Below, piece after piece: positions 56,134-63,737 of a stretch of DNA of 64,000 nt (within the stretch, counting starts at the first letter, position 1; every line of letters starts with the position of its first letter). The notes beneath the pieces are model-generated. The model was given only the letters and a program-made list of their open reading frames with translations. It did no database searches and had not been told where the DNA came from. This DNA comes from Mycolicibacterium palauense (GTDB lineage: Bacteria; Actinomycetota; Actinomycetes; Mycobacteriales; Mycobacteriaceae): NCBI RefSeq assembly GCF_002592005.1, contig NZ_NVQF01000007.1, positions 1 to 64,000 on the forward strand. Direction: 5' to 3'. A program made the translations under genes and the position numbers.

Positions 56134-56489
56134 ACTGCCTCCCAAATAGTTCGCTGGACCTTGGCCGGCTTGACTTCCTTCGGCCCCCCGTAAAACAGGC
56201 TGTAACCCGCGTACGACGAGTAGTAGCCAGGCCACTTCCAGAACGTCCTGGAGCCGTCGAAACCTTCGACACGGAACACCAGGTATGTGTCACCCTCGTC
56301 CCAGTAGTCGCGGTTCTCTTCCTGCTCCTGCTCGAAGAACGCCCACCCGATACCGTCGATGCGGACGGACTCCTGTCCGAGAAGGGCCTCATAGAACGGG
56401 TGGCTGGCGCACCGATCCCGGTCACTGTCAGGCTTCGGGAACTGTTCGAACACCGCCTCTTTCAGCGACTCCACGGTGTATGACTTCAT
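56130..56489 (-). CDS. tandem paralogue family, copy 3
   Basis: 119 residues: S-Y-T-V-E-S-L-K-E-A-V, W-A-F-F-E-Q-E-Q-E-E-N, Y-L-V-F-R-V, R-T-F-W-K-W-P-G-Y-Y-S-S-Y, ends R-T-I-W-E-A-V. More divergent. Confidence 0.75.
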   Translation of the reverse strand: MKSYTVESLKEAVFEQFPKPDSDRDRCASHPFYEALLGQESVRIDGIGWAFFEQEQEENRDYWDEGDTYLVFRVEGFDGSRTFWKWPGYYSSYAGYSLFYGGPKEVKPAKVQRTIWEAV

Positions 56490-56809
56490 CAGATCGCCTC
56501 CCAGATGCGCGTCCTCATCTCAATTCCCCTGACCTCTTCGAGGTGCCCATGTCCGACCCCGCCGAACGAGTGACTCTTGGAGGTGACCTTGAAGAACCGC
56601 TCTTCCGAGTAGTCCCGGATACTGAACACAAACCACGACTGGTCGAAGTCCTGGTCAGCTTCGATCAGGACTGCGTCACCTACGCCGGGGATCCAGACAC
56701 CACGGCCTCCCGCCTCCTCTAGGCGGTAAAAGAAAGCATCCCAGCCGTGGTCGCCAGTCCAGCGCAGCGTCACGAACTTCTCGATGATGCTCAGTGGGTA
56801 GGGGTTCAC
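56489..56809 (-). CDS. tandem paralogue family, copy 4
   Basis: 106 residues from GTG at 56809: G-D-A-V-L-I-E-A-D-Q, W-F-V-F-S-I, R-F-F-K-V-T-S-K, ends T-R-I-W-E-A-I. N-terminus differs from copies 1-3. Confidence 0.7.
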   Translation of the reverse strand: MNPYPLSIIEKFVTLRWTGDHGWDAFFYRLEEAGGRGVWIPGVGDAVLIEADQDFDQSWFVFSIRDYSEERFFKVTSKSHSFGGVGHGHLEEVRGIEMRTRIWEAI

Positions 56810-57597
56810 AGCTCCTCCAGGTAACTCTTGTGCAGTTGGTGGTGGCGCACGTAGTCCATGTCCGGTTTCACGAACTCGCCGAAGTTCGAGACGATGAACT
56901 TCGCGCTCTCGCCCTTCGTCAGTGACGTGATAGTTCGACGCAACGCCCACTGATATGCGGCGCCAGGGGAGTGCTGGTAGTTGCGCGGGATGATGATCCG
57001 CTCAAGGGCCGTCACGTAGATCTCCTCACGGAACAGGCGCACCTGCTGGTCGTGAGGGAGGGCCCACACCTTGCCCATATCCATCTGGACGGTCTTCCCG
57101 TCCTTCAGGCAGTCGTCGTAGATCGGCTTTCCTGGGGTGTAGGCGACCGACCGGTGAATCGAGTCGTGGTCGTAGATGCGCGTCACAGCGTCCGCGAAGA
57201 ACTCGTCAGCCTCCATGGTCAGGTCGACGCGCTTCTTGCCGTGGCGGTCCTCCCAGATGGCGTACAGGGTGTCGTGCCAGTCGGGCAGAAGCTTGGCGCC
57301 ACCCTTCTGTAGGGTGAGGAGGTCGGCCATGTGCTTCTGCCATGAGCCGTTCCTAAGCTCCCAGTAGGCGTGAGAGTGTTTGATCGTGTACAGCTCATCC
57401 GGTGTGGCGAGACGCTGCTCCCCGCGACCCATGACGTTGTACAGCCTGTCGTCCCAGAACAGGTCGCCGGGAAGCTCACCAGTGAAAGCTGTGATGACTT
57501 GCGGGTCTTCATTGGTGAAGGCATCGAAGTCCTTCGGGTCGCGCCAGTTCGGGAACCACGAGCGGGCCGCTGTCGATCCAATGACTAGCGTGGTCAC
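56806..57597 (-). CDS. nucleotidyltransferase-fold phage protein
   Basis: 263 residues from GTG at 57597. V-I-G-S-T-A-A-R-S-W-F-P and D-P-K-D-F-D-A-F give the h-G-S and D-x-D signature of the Pol-beta-like nucleotidyltransferase fold; the rest is helical. Large myco- and gordoniaphages carry similar proteins (recollection). Substrate unknown; tRNA or protein modification possible. Confidence 0.65.
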   Translation of the reverse strand: MTTLVIGSTAARSWFPNWRDPKDFDAFTNEDPQVITAFTGELPGDLFWDDRLYNVMGRGEQRLATPDELYTIKHSHAYWELRNGSWQKHMADLLTLQKGGAKLLPDWHDTLYAIWEDRHGKKRVDLTMEADEFFADAVTRIYDHDSIHRSVAYTPGKPIYDDCLKDGKTVQMDMGKVWALPHDQQVRLFREEIYVTALERIIIPRNYQHSPGAAYQWALRRTITSLTKGESAKFIVSNFGEFVKPDMDYVRHHQLHKSYLEEL

Positions 57598-57866
57598 TGG
57601 TGCTTCTTCCGGAGGCGTGCGACGCGGCGACGAATCCGAGACCGGCGGATCTGGGGGACTCCGCGCATCACTCCGCGGATCTGCTCGCGGTTGGGTACGC
57701 GCTCCCAACGTTCCGGGGCGTCCTCGTCATTCTCGGGAACCATCTGCGCGTGAGCGTGGTCGTCGTGGCCGGCGTAGCCACTTGTCTCGTCAAACTCATC
57801 GAGTGCGGCCTGGTCGTTGATCTCGTTGTAGCGCTGTTCGTCGTAGTAGGGGTTCACAGCGTTCAC
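57594..57866 (-). CDS. small phage protein with basic C-terminus
   Basis: 90 residues from GTG at 57866 (GTGA overlap): acidic middle and strongly basic tail (R-R-S-R-I-R-R-R-V-A-R-L-R-K-K). Likely binds nucleic acid. Confidence 0.55.
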   Translation of the reverse strand: MNAVNPYYDEQRYNEINDQAALDEFDETSGYAGHDDHAHAQMVPENDEDAPERWERVPNREQIRGVMRGVPQIRRSRIRRRVARLRKKHQ

Positions 57867-58084
57867 AGCGTGCCTCCGATGAGCATCCATGCTTCCTTCA
57901 GCATGTGGAAGACACGCGGAGCGATGCGATCAGTCAGTTCGCTCCACTCTTCGTCTGTGTACTCGTTGGCCTGGTCTGGTGGTAGTACGTAGGTCCCCAG
58001 TATGTCTGCGATATCGTCTACGTCGCAGACAGTTTCCTGGAGATGCCAGAAGACGCACTCCTTGACCATTTCATCCTCGGTCAC
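57863..58084 (-). CDS. small acidic phage protein
   Basis: 73 residues, GTG start overlapping the cupin gene stop. Helical, acidic. No family recognised. Confidence 0.6.
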   Translation of the reverse strand: MTEDEMVKECVFWHLQETVCDVDDIADILGTYVLPPDQANEYTDEEWSELTDRIAPRVFHMLKEAWMLIGGTL

Positions 58085-58545
58085 TGCTCACCACATCCGT
58101 TCCGCTTGTCGAATCGCTTCCAGTGGATCCATCCCTGTGGGCAGTGGAATCCCCACGAGCGGATCTTCGGGCCGGTGAAAATCAATGTCCAGGCCGGCTT
58201 GTCGCGGCGCACGAAGCCGTCGACCCAGGTCTTCCAGACGCCCGGAACCTTGGCCTCCACTATCTTGGTGTCCAACTCAACGCGGTGCGCGGTATCAGCT
58301 CTGCGGATTGCGAACGACCCGGGCCGCCGCCACCTCATCCAGCCGTCCTCACGGTGCTCCCAGTACCCACCCCTGAGGACTAGTGACGCGAACCACCACG
58401 GGTGGTCATGTAGAGCTCTGTCTTCATCGGATGACAGGAAGTGATGAAGGTAGATGTTGAAGAACTTGTTCCGTGGAATGATGTGCCAGCGGCGAAGGTA
58501 AGCGCCCCCACTGCTATTCATCAGGACGACATTCGGAGCCTTCAC
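58081..58545 (-). CDS. cupin-fold phage protein
   Basis: 154 residues: A-L-H-D-H-P-W-W-F-A-S-L-V-L-R-G-G-Y-W-E and D-T-A-H-R-V-E-L place His residues as in cupins. Small-molecule or sugar isomerase-like role unknown; family frequent in actinophages (recollection). Confidence 0.7.
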   Translation of the reverse strand: MKAPNVVLMNSSGGAYLRRWHIIPRNKFFNIYLHHFLSSDEDRALHDHPWWFASLVLRGGYWEHREDGWMRWRRPGSFAIRRADTAHRVELDTKIVEAKVPGVWKTWVDGFVRRDKPAWTLIFTGPKIRSWGFHCPQGWIHWKRFDKRNGCGEQ

Positions 58546-58724
58546 AGTCCCCTCACCTTCTTCTCAACTTCCCAGGCGATGTCGAGTGCGTGGTCGAGGA
58601 CCAACACTGCGGTGGAGAAGACGGCAGCTGTGGGTGCCCACTGCAGCACTGGCTTGCAGAGCTGAACACCGTGAAACCTCTCGATCGGAGGCATGATGAT
58701 GTCCGCCACTTTGTCCGTAATCAC
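58542..58724 (-). CDS. small phage protein with hydrophobic segment
   Basis: 60 residues from GTG at 58724; hydrophobic stretch W-A-P-T-A-A-V-F-S-T-A-V-L-V-L, charged end. Overlaps both neighbours by 4 bp. Confidence 0.5.
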   Translation of the reverse strand: MITDKVADIIMPPIERFHGVQLCKPVLQWAPTAAVFSTAVLVLDHALDIAWEVEKKVRGL

Positions 58725-58957
58725 TTGATCGCCTGCATGATTCGTCGGGCGATCCACGGAATGGAGATGACCTGCGTCGGCATGCCGCCGCGTTCGCATT
58801 CCTCGTTTTGCTTGGACCAGTGGGTAACGATCGTCTCTACGTCGCGGAGCTTGGCCTCAGCCTTGTCTGCGCGCGCAGTCTCAAGGCTCACCTTCTGAGT
58901 GAGGTACCTGACTTGACCATCGAGAGACACGTAACCGCCCCAGTAGAACTCATCCAT
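58721..58957 (-). CDS. coiled-coil phage protein
   Basis: 78 residues: V-S-L-E-T-A-R-A-D-K-A-E-A-K-L-R-D-V-E-T-I is coiled-coil-like, then a Cys/Arg segment. First gene of a long leftward run (58957 to 51960). Confidence 0.6.
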   Translation of the reverse strand: MDEFYWGGYVSLDGQVRYLTQKVSLETARADKAEAKLRDVETIVTHWSKQNEECERGGMPTQVISIPWIARRIMQAIK

Positions 58958-59125
58958 CGGAAAGTGAGTCTACGGAGCGGTTTTGAGTGTGAAACAGGTG
59001 AAAAAGTAGAACCCCCCTCGGCGGCGCGTGGACGGCGTCAAGAACATCGAGGGGGGTGCCACCCCGGAGCTAACTCAACAGGGGGCCATCTCTAGTATAC
59101 CAGGACACTAAGATGGCCTAACTAG
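58958..59125. promoter_or_regulatory. intergenic regulatory region
   Basis: 168 bp. TGTGAAACAGGTGA (58989-59002) upstream of the 58957 gene; inverted repeat ACCCCCCTCG/CGAGGGGGGT (59011-59020/59048-59057); inverted repeat GGCCATCT/AGATGGCC (59084-59091/59111-59118). Probably promoter plus terminators. Confidence 0.55.
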
Positions 59126-59737
59126 TTAGACTCCGAGAGTTGAAAACAGTTCGCGCAGAACGACATTGAACCACGTCGCCTTGCGGTCCATCTGTGGGGC
59201 AAGCTCATCCGCCTTCAACGACGGATTACGCAGCACAAGGTTGACAACCTTCATGCACTCGCCGTGGTCGTGGGAGCCCAAGTAGCTCCCCAGGTCGAGT
59301 TCAAACCCCGGCTTCGACATCAGCAGGTCGCGGGCCTCGCGGGCACGACGCAGACGGTCCTGGTACTTCTTGTTGATCGCAGGGTTCGGGTGGAGCTGGC
59401 TAGTGTCCTCAATCCCGCTGGACGACACAAAACCCTTGATCTGCAACCACACCGGTCGCTGGGCCAGACGTTCCGCCTCGGTCATTCCGCCCCACACGCC
59501 GTACTGCTCATCGTTCGACAGGGCGAACTCGGCGCAGTCCTGCTTCACCGGACAGATCTCACAGATCTGCTTCGCCTCGGCCTCGGAGCGAGACACCATG
59601 ACATCAGCGAGCGTCGGGTCAATCCCCTCCTCGAGGAGGTCGTCCCGGGAATCGAAGTGCGTGTCTTCGGGCTCACACAACCCGCGTGAACGCCAATCCA
59701 TGTCCTGTGCGTTGATTCCAAGCGTGGCAGTCACCAC
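59126..59737 (-). CDS. WhiB-like protein with long C-terminal extension
   Basis: 203 residues. C21, C59, C62, C68 (C-E-I-C-P-V-K-Q-D-C) and Y-G-V-W-G-G-M-T-E-A-E-R form the WhiB Fe-S domain; residues about 95-203 add a helical DNA-binding-like extension. WhiB proteins bind the host primary sigma factor and redirect transcription. Confidence 0.85.
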   Translation of the reverse strand: MVTATLGINAQDMDWRSRGLCEPEDTHFDSRDDLLEEGIDPTLADVMVSRSEAEAKQICEICPVKQDCAEFALSNDEQYGVWGGMTEAERLAQRPVWLQIKGFVSSSGIEDTSQLHPNPAINKKYQDRLRRAREARDLLMSKPGFELDLGSYLGSHDHGECMKVVNLVLRNPSLKADELAPQMDRKATWFNVVLRELFSTLGV

Positions 59738-59753
59738 AATCTCCTTGCTCCCT

Positions 59754-60128
59754 TTAGGTGACCGGAGTGACCGGCACCTTCTTAATCAATGCAACCAACT
59801 CGGCAACCGTCATCGACACCCACTGCTTCATGGGGTCTGTGGTTCCCTTGCGCTTGTGGATGAAAATCCCCGCCAGCGCCCCGGCGTTCACGGCCTGCTT
59901 CTTCGCGTCTCCTGTTCCATCCGGCAGGTCCAATCGGGCAACATCCTTAGTCTGAATAACTAAATCGTGGCCGTCGATTCGGACGTTGACGATGTCGCCC
60001 TTATCCTTCGCCCCCCAGCGTGGCGCGCGCTGAATGTTTGGATCCCCCAGCGCTTCGCGCAGCCCCTTGGCAATCAAGGATTCGAACGCCGAGCCCGCCT
60101 GACGTGCGGACTTTGGCTTCCGAGCCAT
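59754..60128 (-). CDS. PD-(D/E)xK nuclease-like protein, Holliday-junction-resolvase type
   Basis: 124 residues: G-S-A-F-E-S-L-I-A near the start, K-G-D-I-V-N-V then D-L-V-I-Q-T-K-D give the E...D...Q-x-K arrangement of archaeal/phage resolvases. Located in the replication block; probably resolves branched DNA. Confidence 0.65.
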   Translation of the reverse strand: MARKPKSARQAGSAFESLIAKGLREALGDPNIQRAPRWGAKDKGDIVNVRIDGHDLVIQTKDVARLDLPDGTGDAKKQAVNAGALAGIFIHKRKGTTDPMKQWVSMTVAELVALIKKVPVTPVT

Positions 60129-60270
60129 AGTTCCAGCTACCTTCCGATACAGGCGTACCGTGCTGTCTACGTAGCCTCTGGCCTGACGCTGTCAACATCA
60201 CGGAGGTTACGTTAGCAGTGGGGTACGACAAACTTACGTAGGGGTTAGCGCGAGTCATATAACGGTTATG
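60129..60270. promoter_or_regulatory. intergenic region
   Basis: About 140 bp between two leftward genes; AT-richer (TAACGGTTATG near 60257) and likely a promoter for the 60128 gene. No operator motif seen. Confidence 0.35.
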
Positions 60271-60633
60271 TCACAGGATGAGATCCGGCCGGCAAGCCTC
60301 CTCGAATGGCAGCGAGTCGATGAGATCCTGCCGCACCTGACTAACCTCACGCTCACGATCAGCGCGACGGCCCTTGGCCGCGGGCGTAGGCAGCCAGACA
60401 CCAGCCACCCACACCGAATGCTCCTTGTTGTCGACACAGTTCGCCTTGATGCACTCCGGGCGAACAGGGCACATGCCGCAGACCCTGTCAATGACCTCGC
60501 GATCAGCTACCGGCTTCGGCACCTCATCTGGCCAGCGTATTTCGTCATCACGCGTGGGCGGGAGCGTATGGTCAACAGAACCGTCACATGACGCATGTTG
60601 CACATACTCATCCCTCGTGCGCCACATCTTCAT
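60271..60633 (-). CDS. WhiB-like protein
   Basis: 120 residues. Cys16, C52, C55 and C61 (C-G-M-C-P-V-R-P-E-C) with V-W-V-A-G-V-W in place of the usual G-V-W-G-G turn. Overlaps the DnaB stop by 4 bp. Third WhiB-like gene of the phage. Confidence 0.8.
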   Translation of the reverse strand: MKMWRTRDEYVQHASCDGSVDHTLPPTRDDEIRWPDEVPKPVADREVIDRVCGMCPVRPECIKANCVDNKEHSVWVAGVWLPTPAAKGRRADREREVSQVRQDLIDSLPFEEACRPDLIL

Positions 60634-61931
60634 GCGCCCACCGCGTAAAACCCGGGATCGAATCGAGCCTGGTCGAACCGCTCAATCAACCTCAACGTTC
60701 CCTCGGTACCAGTACGGTTCTTAACCACCGTCAGGTTCATCATCGGGATCTTCGACTCCTCGCCGTTCTCGTCGGCCGGCCGCGACAGGACCCACGCAAC
60801 GTCGGCCGTCTGCTCAAGTCCGCCAGACTCACGAAAGTCTGACTTCACCGGTAGTCGCGGCTTACCGCGGGGATCCTCCAGATTCCGGTTGAGCTGGGCC
60901 GCCATCACCACCACACAGTCCAGCTTGCGGGCGATATTGCGGGCCGCCTGTGCAATATGCGCGACCTGCTGCTCGCGGTTGTCGCCCTTCGACATCTGCA
61001 AGTACTGGGCGTAGTCGATGAACACGCAGTCAAGGCCCTTGCGCTGCTTATGAATCCGACACGCCTGTGCGATCTCCTCGATCGTGTAATCCGGGGTGTC
61101 GTCCACCTCGAAACTCATCCCAGCCGACGCACCAACCCACTGGGAGATCTTCTGCATTGTGTCCGGGGACATCTTGCGCGAAGTGAGCTCACGGTAGGGG
61201 ACATGAGCACCGCAGGCCAGCACGCGGCCCATGAGATCTTCCTTGGACAGCTCAAGGGAGAAGACAAGCGTATTCTGGTGCATGAGAGCGCAATACAACC
61301 CGATCTGGGCGCCCATGATTGTCTTTCCGCAACCCGGGCGAGCACCAATCAGGTAGAGACGCTGGCGCTGCAGGCCACCGTTCAGCTTCTGGTTGAGATG
61401 CGGCCATGGCGTCTCCAAAGACGGGCGGTCATCATCCTGGTGTTCAGTCCAGTTGACGAACAGGTCATGGAACGACATCGAAGTCGCTTCCTGCTCTTCA
61501 TCAACGTCATCGAGGAACGTGCGGATATCTTCCAGCGCGGCGGGGACCTCATCCGCGTCCGACGTGATCGCCAGCATGCGGCGTCCAAGATCCTGGGCCT
61601 TACGGAGCTTCCACTGATCCTTAATGATGTCCGCGTAGTACGAAACCCCAGCAGATACCGGGGCCTCTTCCATGCACTGATGCAGGTACGGTGCGCCACC
61701 AGCCCGTCGAAGCTCATTGTTCTTCCGCAGCTTCGCGAAAACGGTAGCGGCGTCGATATCTTCGCCGTCCAGGTACATGACCTGGATCGTCTCGAAGAGC
61801 AGCTGATTCGCGGGAAGGTAGAAGTGCTTCCCCTGGATACCCTTTAGGTCGCCGAAGACTCCGGAATTGTGGAGGATTGCACCGATGACACCGCGTTCTG
61901 CTCGGGGGTCGTGGGCTGGCTGGTCTGACAC
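60630..61931 (-). CDS. dnaB: replicative DNA helicase, DnaB type
   Basis: 433 residues. N-terminal DnaB domain (1-120), Walker A G-A-R-P-G-C-G-K-T, Walker B V-F-I-D-Y-A-Q-Y-L-Q and the arginine-finger/QNR region A-A-Q-L-N-R-N-L. Unwinds DNA at the phage fork. Overlaps the upstream gene by 88 bp. Confidence 0.92.
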   Translation of the reverse strand: MSDQPAHDPRAERGVIGAILHNSGVFGDLKGIQGKHFYLPANQLLFETIQVMYLDGEDIDAATVFAKLRKNNELRRAGGAPYLHQCMEEAPVSAGVSYYADIIKDQWKLRKAQDLGRRMLAITSDADEVPAALEDIRTFLDDVDEEQEATSMSFHDLFVNWTEHQDDDRPSLETPWPHLNQKLNGGLQRQRLYLIGARPGCGKTIMGAQIGLYCALMHQNTLVFSLELSKEDLMGRVLACGAHVPYRELTSRKMSPDTMQKISQWVGASAGMSFEVDDTPDYTIEEIAQACRIHKQRKGLDCVFIDYAQYLQMSKGDNREQQVAHIAQAARNIARKLDCVVVMAAQLNRNLEDPRGKPRLPVKSDFRESGGLEQTADVAWVLSRPADENGEESKIPMMNLTVVKNRTGTEGTLRLIERFDQARFDPGFYAVGA

Positions 61932-62419
61932 TCCGGGAACTTGCTCCTAACAACCTCGGTGATCCACAGGCGCGCCTGCTCCTTGAACCAGATCGACAGC
62001 GCCTCCTCGACGGTCACACCGGGCGTGAAGTTCTCGAAGATCTCATCAGGCGGATACACCTTCGGCATCGAGATCTGGAAACGATCTTCGACTGCCTTCA
62101 CATTCGCGGTAGACCACTGCTGGCGCAACCACTTCAGCTGCGCCTCTGACTCGTCGGCGAACAGATCGGTGTCGTCGTAACGCCCCTGCTGAAGCCAACG
62201 ATGTGGTGCTGGGACGTAGGTGAGATCTTCCCCGACCTCAGTCGAGTAACGCTTGGCCGCCTTGACGATGTGATGCAGGTCCGCGCCCTGTTCGGCGAGC
62301 TGCGAGAACACACGCTCAGCTTCAGTCGGCGCGACATGCTTCGGGTACGCCGCCCAGAACGCGTCGAAAGCCTTGCGATGCTTCCTACGTGCCTGGGCCG
62401 GCGTCAGCCTCTCGATCAC
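61844..62419 (-). CDS. putative helicase loader/replication accessory protein
   Basis: 191 residues. F-D-A-F-W-A-A-Y-P-K-H ... A-A-K-R-Y-S ... Y-V-P-A-P-H-R-W-L-Q-Q-G-R-Y-D is the pattern common to phage replisome-organiser/loader proteins. It sits between SSB and DnaB. Overlap of the ends suggests translational coupling. Confidence 0.6.
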   Translation of the reverse strand: MIERLTPAQARRKHRKAFDAFWAAYPKHVAPTEAERVFSQLAEQGADLHHIVKAAKRYSTEVGEDLTYVPAPHRWLQQGRYDDTDLFADESEAQLKWLRQQWSTANVKAVEDRFQISMPKVYPPDEIFENFTPGVTVEEALSIWFKEQARLWITEVVRSKFPECQTSQPTTPEQNAVSSVQSSTIPESSAT

Positions 62420-62835
62420 CAGTCAGGGGTGTCGTTCGATCCCCACGGATCCGCGGCCTGAGTGGACCCGGAAGACTGGCCACGGTCGATGCGGGCCGTT
62501 GCGAAGCGCAGGCTCGGGCCGATCTCGTACAGCTCGACCTCAAGCACGGTGCGGTTCTGACCGTCCTTCTCGTAGCTGCGCTGCTTCAGGACTCCGGTGC
62601 CGATGACCTTCGACCCCTTCGTGAGTGTCTCCGCGACATGCTCAGCGTAGTCACCCCAGATGCTGCACCGCAGGAACGTGGCGTCGCCGTCCTCCCACTG
62701 GCCGGTCTGCTGATTCTTGCGGCGAGAGTTGTTGGCGATGTTCATCGAAGCGACCGCCTTGCCGCCCTGCGTGAACCGCAACTCAGGGTCAGCGGTCAGC
62801 GTCCCATCCTTGATCGTTACCTCAGGCAGGCTCAA
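62416..62835 (-). CDS. ssb: single-stranded DNA-binding protein
   Basis: 139 residues: G-T-L-T-A-D-P-E-L-R-F-T-Q-G-G-K-A-V-A at the N-terminus, F-L-R-C-S-I-W-G-D-Y-A-E-H-V, acidic C-terminal tip S-N-D-T-P-D-W. OB-fold SSB of the phage. Confidence 0.92.
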   Translation of the reverse strand: MSLPEVTIKDGTLTADPELRFTQGGKAVASMNIANNSRRKNQQTGQWEDGDATFLRCSIWGDYAEHVAETLTKGSKVIGTGVLKQRSYEKDGQNRTVLEVELYEIGPSLRFATARIDRGQSSGSTQAADPWGSNDTPDW

Positions 62836-63209
62836 TGTTCATCCCCTTCGACGTGCCAGTCTTCAAGCTCGTAGTTCGCTAGTCGTTGGTCAGTGTAGGA
62901 GGGCTCATCTGGCGTGAAACAGGTAGAAAAACGCCGGTACAACAGCACCGGGACAGTCGCGGGATCCTCCCACGACTTCAGCGCGAATCCCTCTTCGCGG
63001 GCGAGCCTGGGGTGCGACTCAATCCACCCATGACAGCCCGTCGTACCTGATCCACAGACGGCCGTGATGTTTGTGAGCGACCAAGGTCCGCCATGGCTGC
63101 GCTTAACACGGTGGTGCATAGTAGTAGGGCCGTATCGACCGCAGCGTTCACAACGGCCACCTGATCGCTGCGCGACAAGCCGTCGAGCTTCCCGCTCATC
63201 CCTTCTCAC
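62832..63209 (-). CDS. HNH endonuclease
   Basis: 125 residues, GTG start. C-E-R-C-G-R-Y-G, M-H-H-R-V-K-R-S-H-G-G and C-G...G-C-H-G-W form the HNH/zinc site. Overlaps both neighbours. Nuclease possibly acting in DNA processing. Confidence 0.75.
   Translation of the reverse strand: MRRDEREARRLVAQRSGGRCERCGRYGPTTMHHRVKRSHGGPWSLTNITAVCGSGTTGCHGWIESHPRLAREEGFALKSWEDPATVPVLLYRRFSTCFTPDEPSYTDQRLANYELEDWHVEGDEH
62912..62926 (+). promoter_or_regulatory. GTGAAACAGG site (inside coding sequence)
   Basis: CGTGAAACAGGTAG within the HNH gene (codons S-T-C-F-T on the other strand). Position inside a gene makes function uncertain. Confidence 0.3.
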
Positions 63210-63378
63210 GCCGCCTGCTGTTCAGTTCCTCGCAGTGGTGTGCTCGCATGCGCTTGAGGACAGTTCCAAACTTCTCCGTCCGACCGGAGAACACCAGCTG
63301 CCCATTCTTGTCGTACACAGGAGCCCCGTCAGGAAGTCGCGCCGGCATCGCTGGCGCGTGGAAGTGTGACGGCCTCAT
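63196..63378 (-). CDS. small basic phage protein
   Basis: 60 residues; Pro-rich start, basic end (N-S-R-R-R-E-K-G). Overlaps neighbours by 14 and 4 bp. Confidence 0.55.
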   Translation of the reverse strand: MRPSHFHAPAMPARLPDGAPVYDKNGQLVFSGRTEKFGTVLKRMRAHHCEELNSRRREKG

Positions 63379-63737
63379 CGACCCACCGACCTGTACTCGA
63401 TGTCGAAATCGTGGTCACCCTCCAGGTGTGAGTAGGGGAACCAGCGCCGCGGGAACTCCCAACCGTGCGCCTCGAACCACTCCTGATCCCATTCGGGTGT
63501 CGCAGTGGCCCAGGCATACTCACCGTCGGGCATCATCGCCACGGATGTCCGGACGTTGACCTCCTCGCCGAACTCGCGCATGTAGTCGCCCATGTAGTCG
63601 CAGTACCACGCCCCAGGCTTCAGGTCGATCTCGACCAGGCCGTCATGATCCCTGTCAAGCACCCAGCGGCGCAGAAAATTGTGTGCAAAGAACGCTGCTA
63701 CCGCGCCGAGCACGGTGGCAATGAGCTTCTTCACCAT
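63375..63737 (-). CDS. membrane-anchored phage protein
   Basis: 120 residues: N-terminal hydrophobic helix L-I-A-T-V-L-G-A-V-A-A-F-F-A, then an acidic, Trp/Tyr-rich domain. The C-terminal part recalls the style of the 55.4-56.8 kb paralogues (E-W-F-E-A-H-G-W-E-F). Unknown function. Confidence 0.6.
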   Translation of the reverse strand: MVKKLIATVLGAVAAFFAHNFLRRWVLDRDHDGLVEIDLKPGAWYCDYMGDYMREFGEEVNVRTSVAMMPDGEYAWATATPEWDQEWFEAHGWEFPRRWFPYSHLEGDHDFDIEYRSVGR

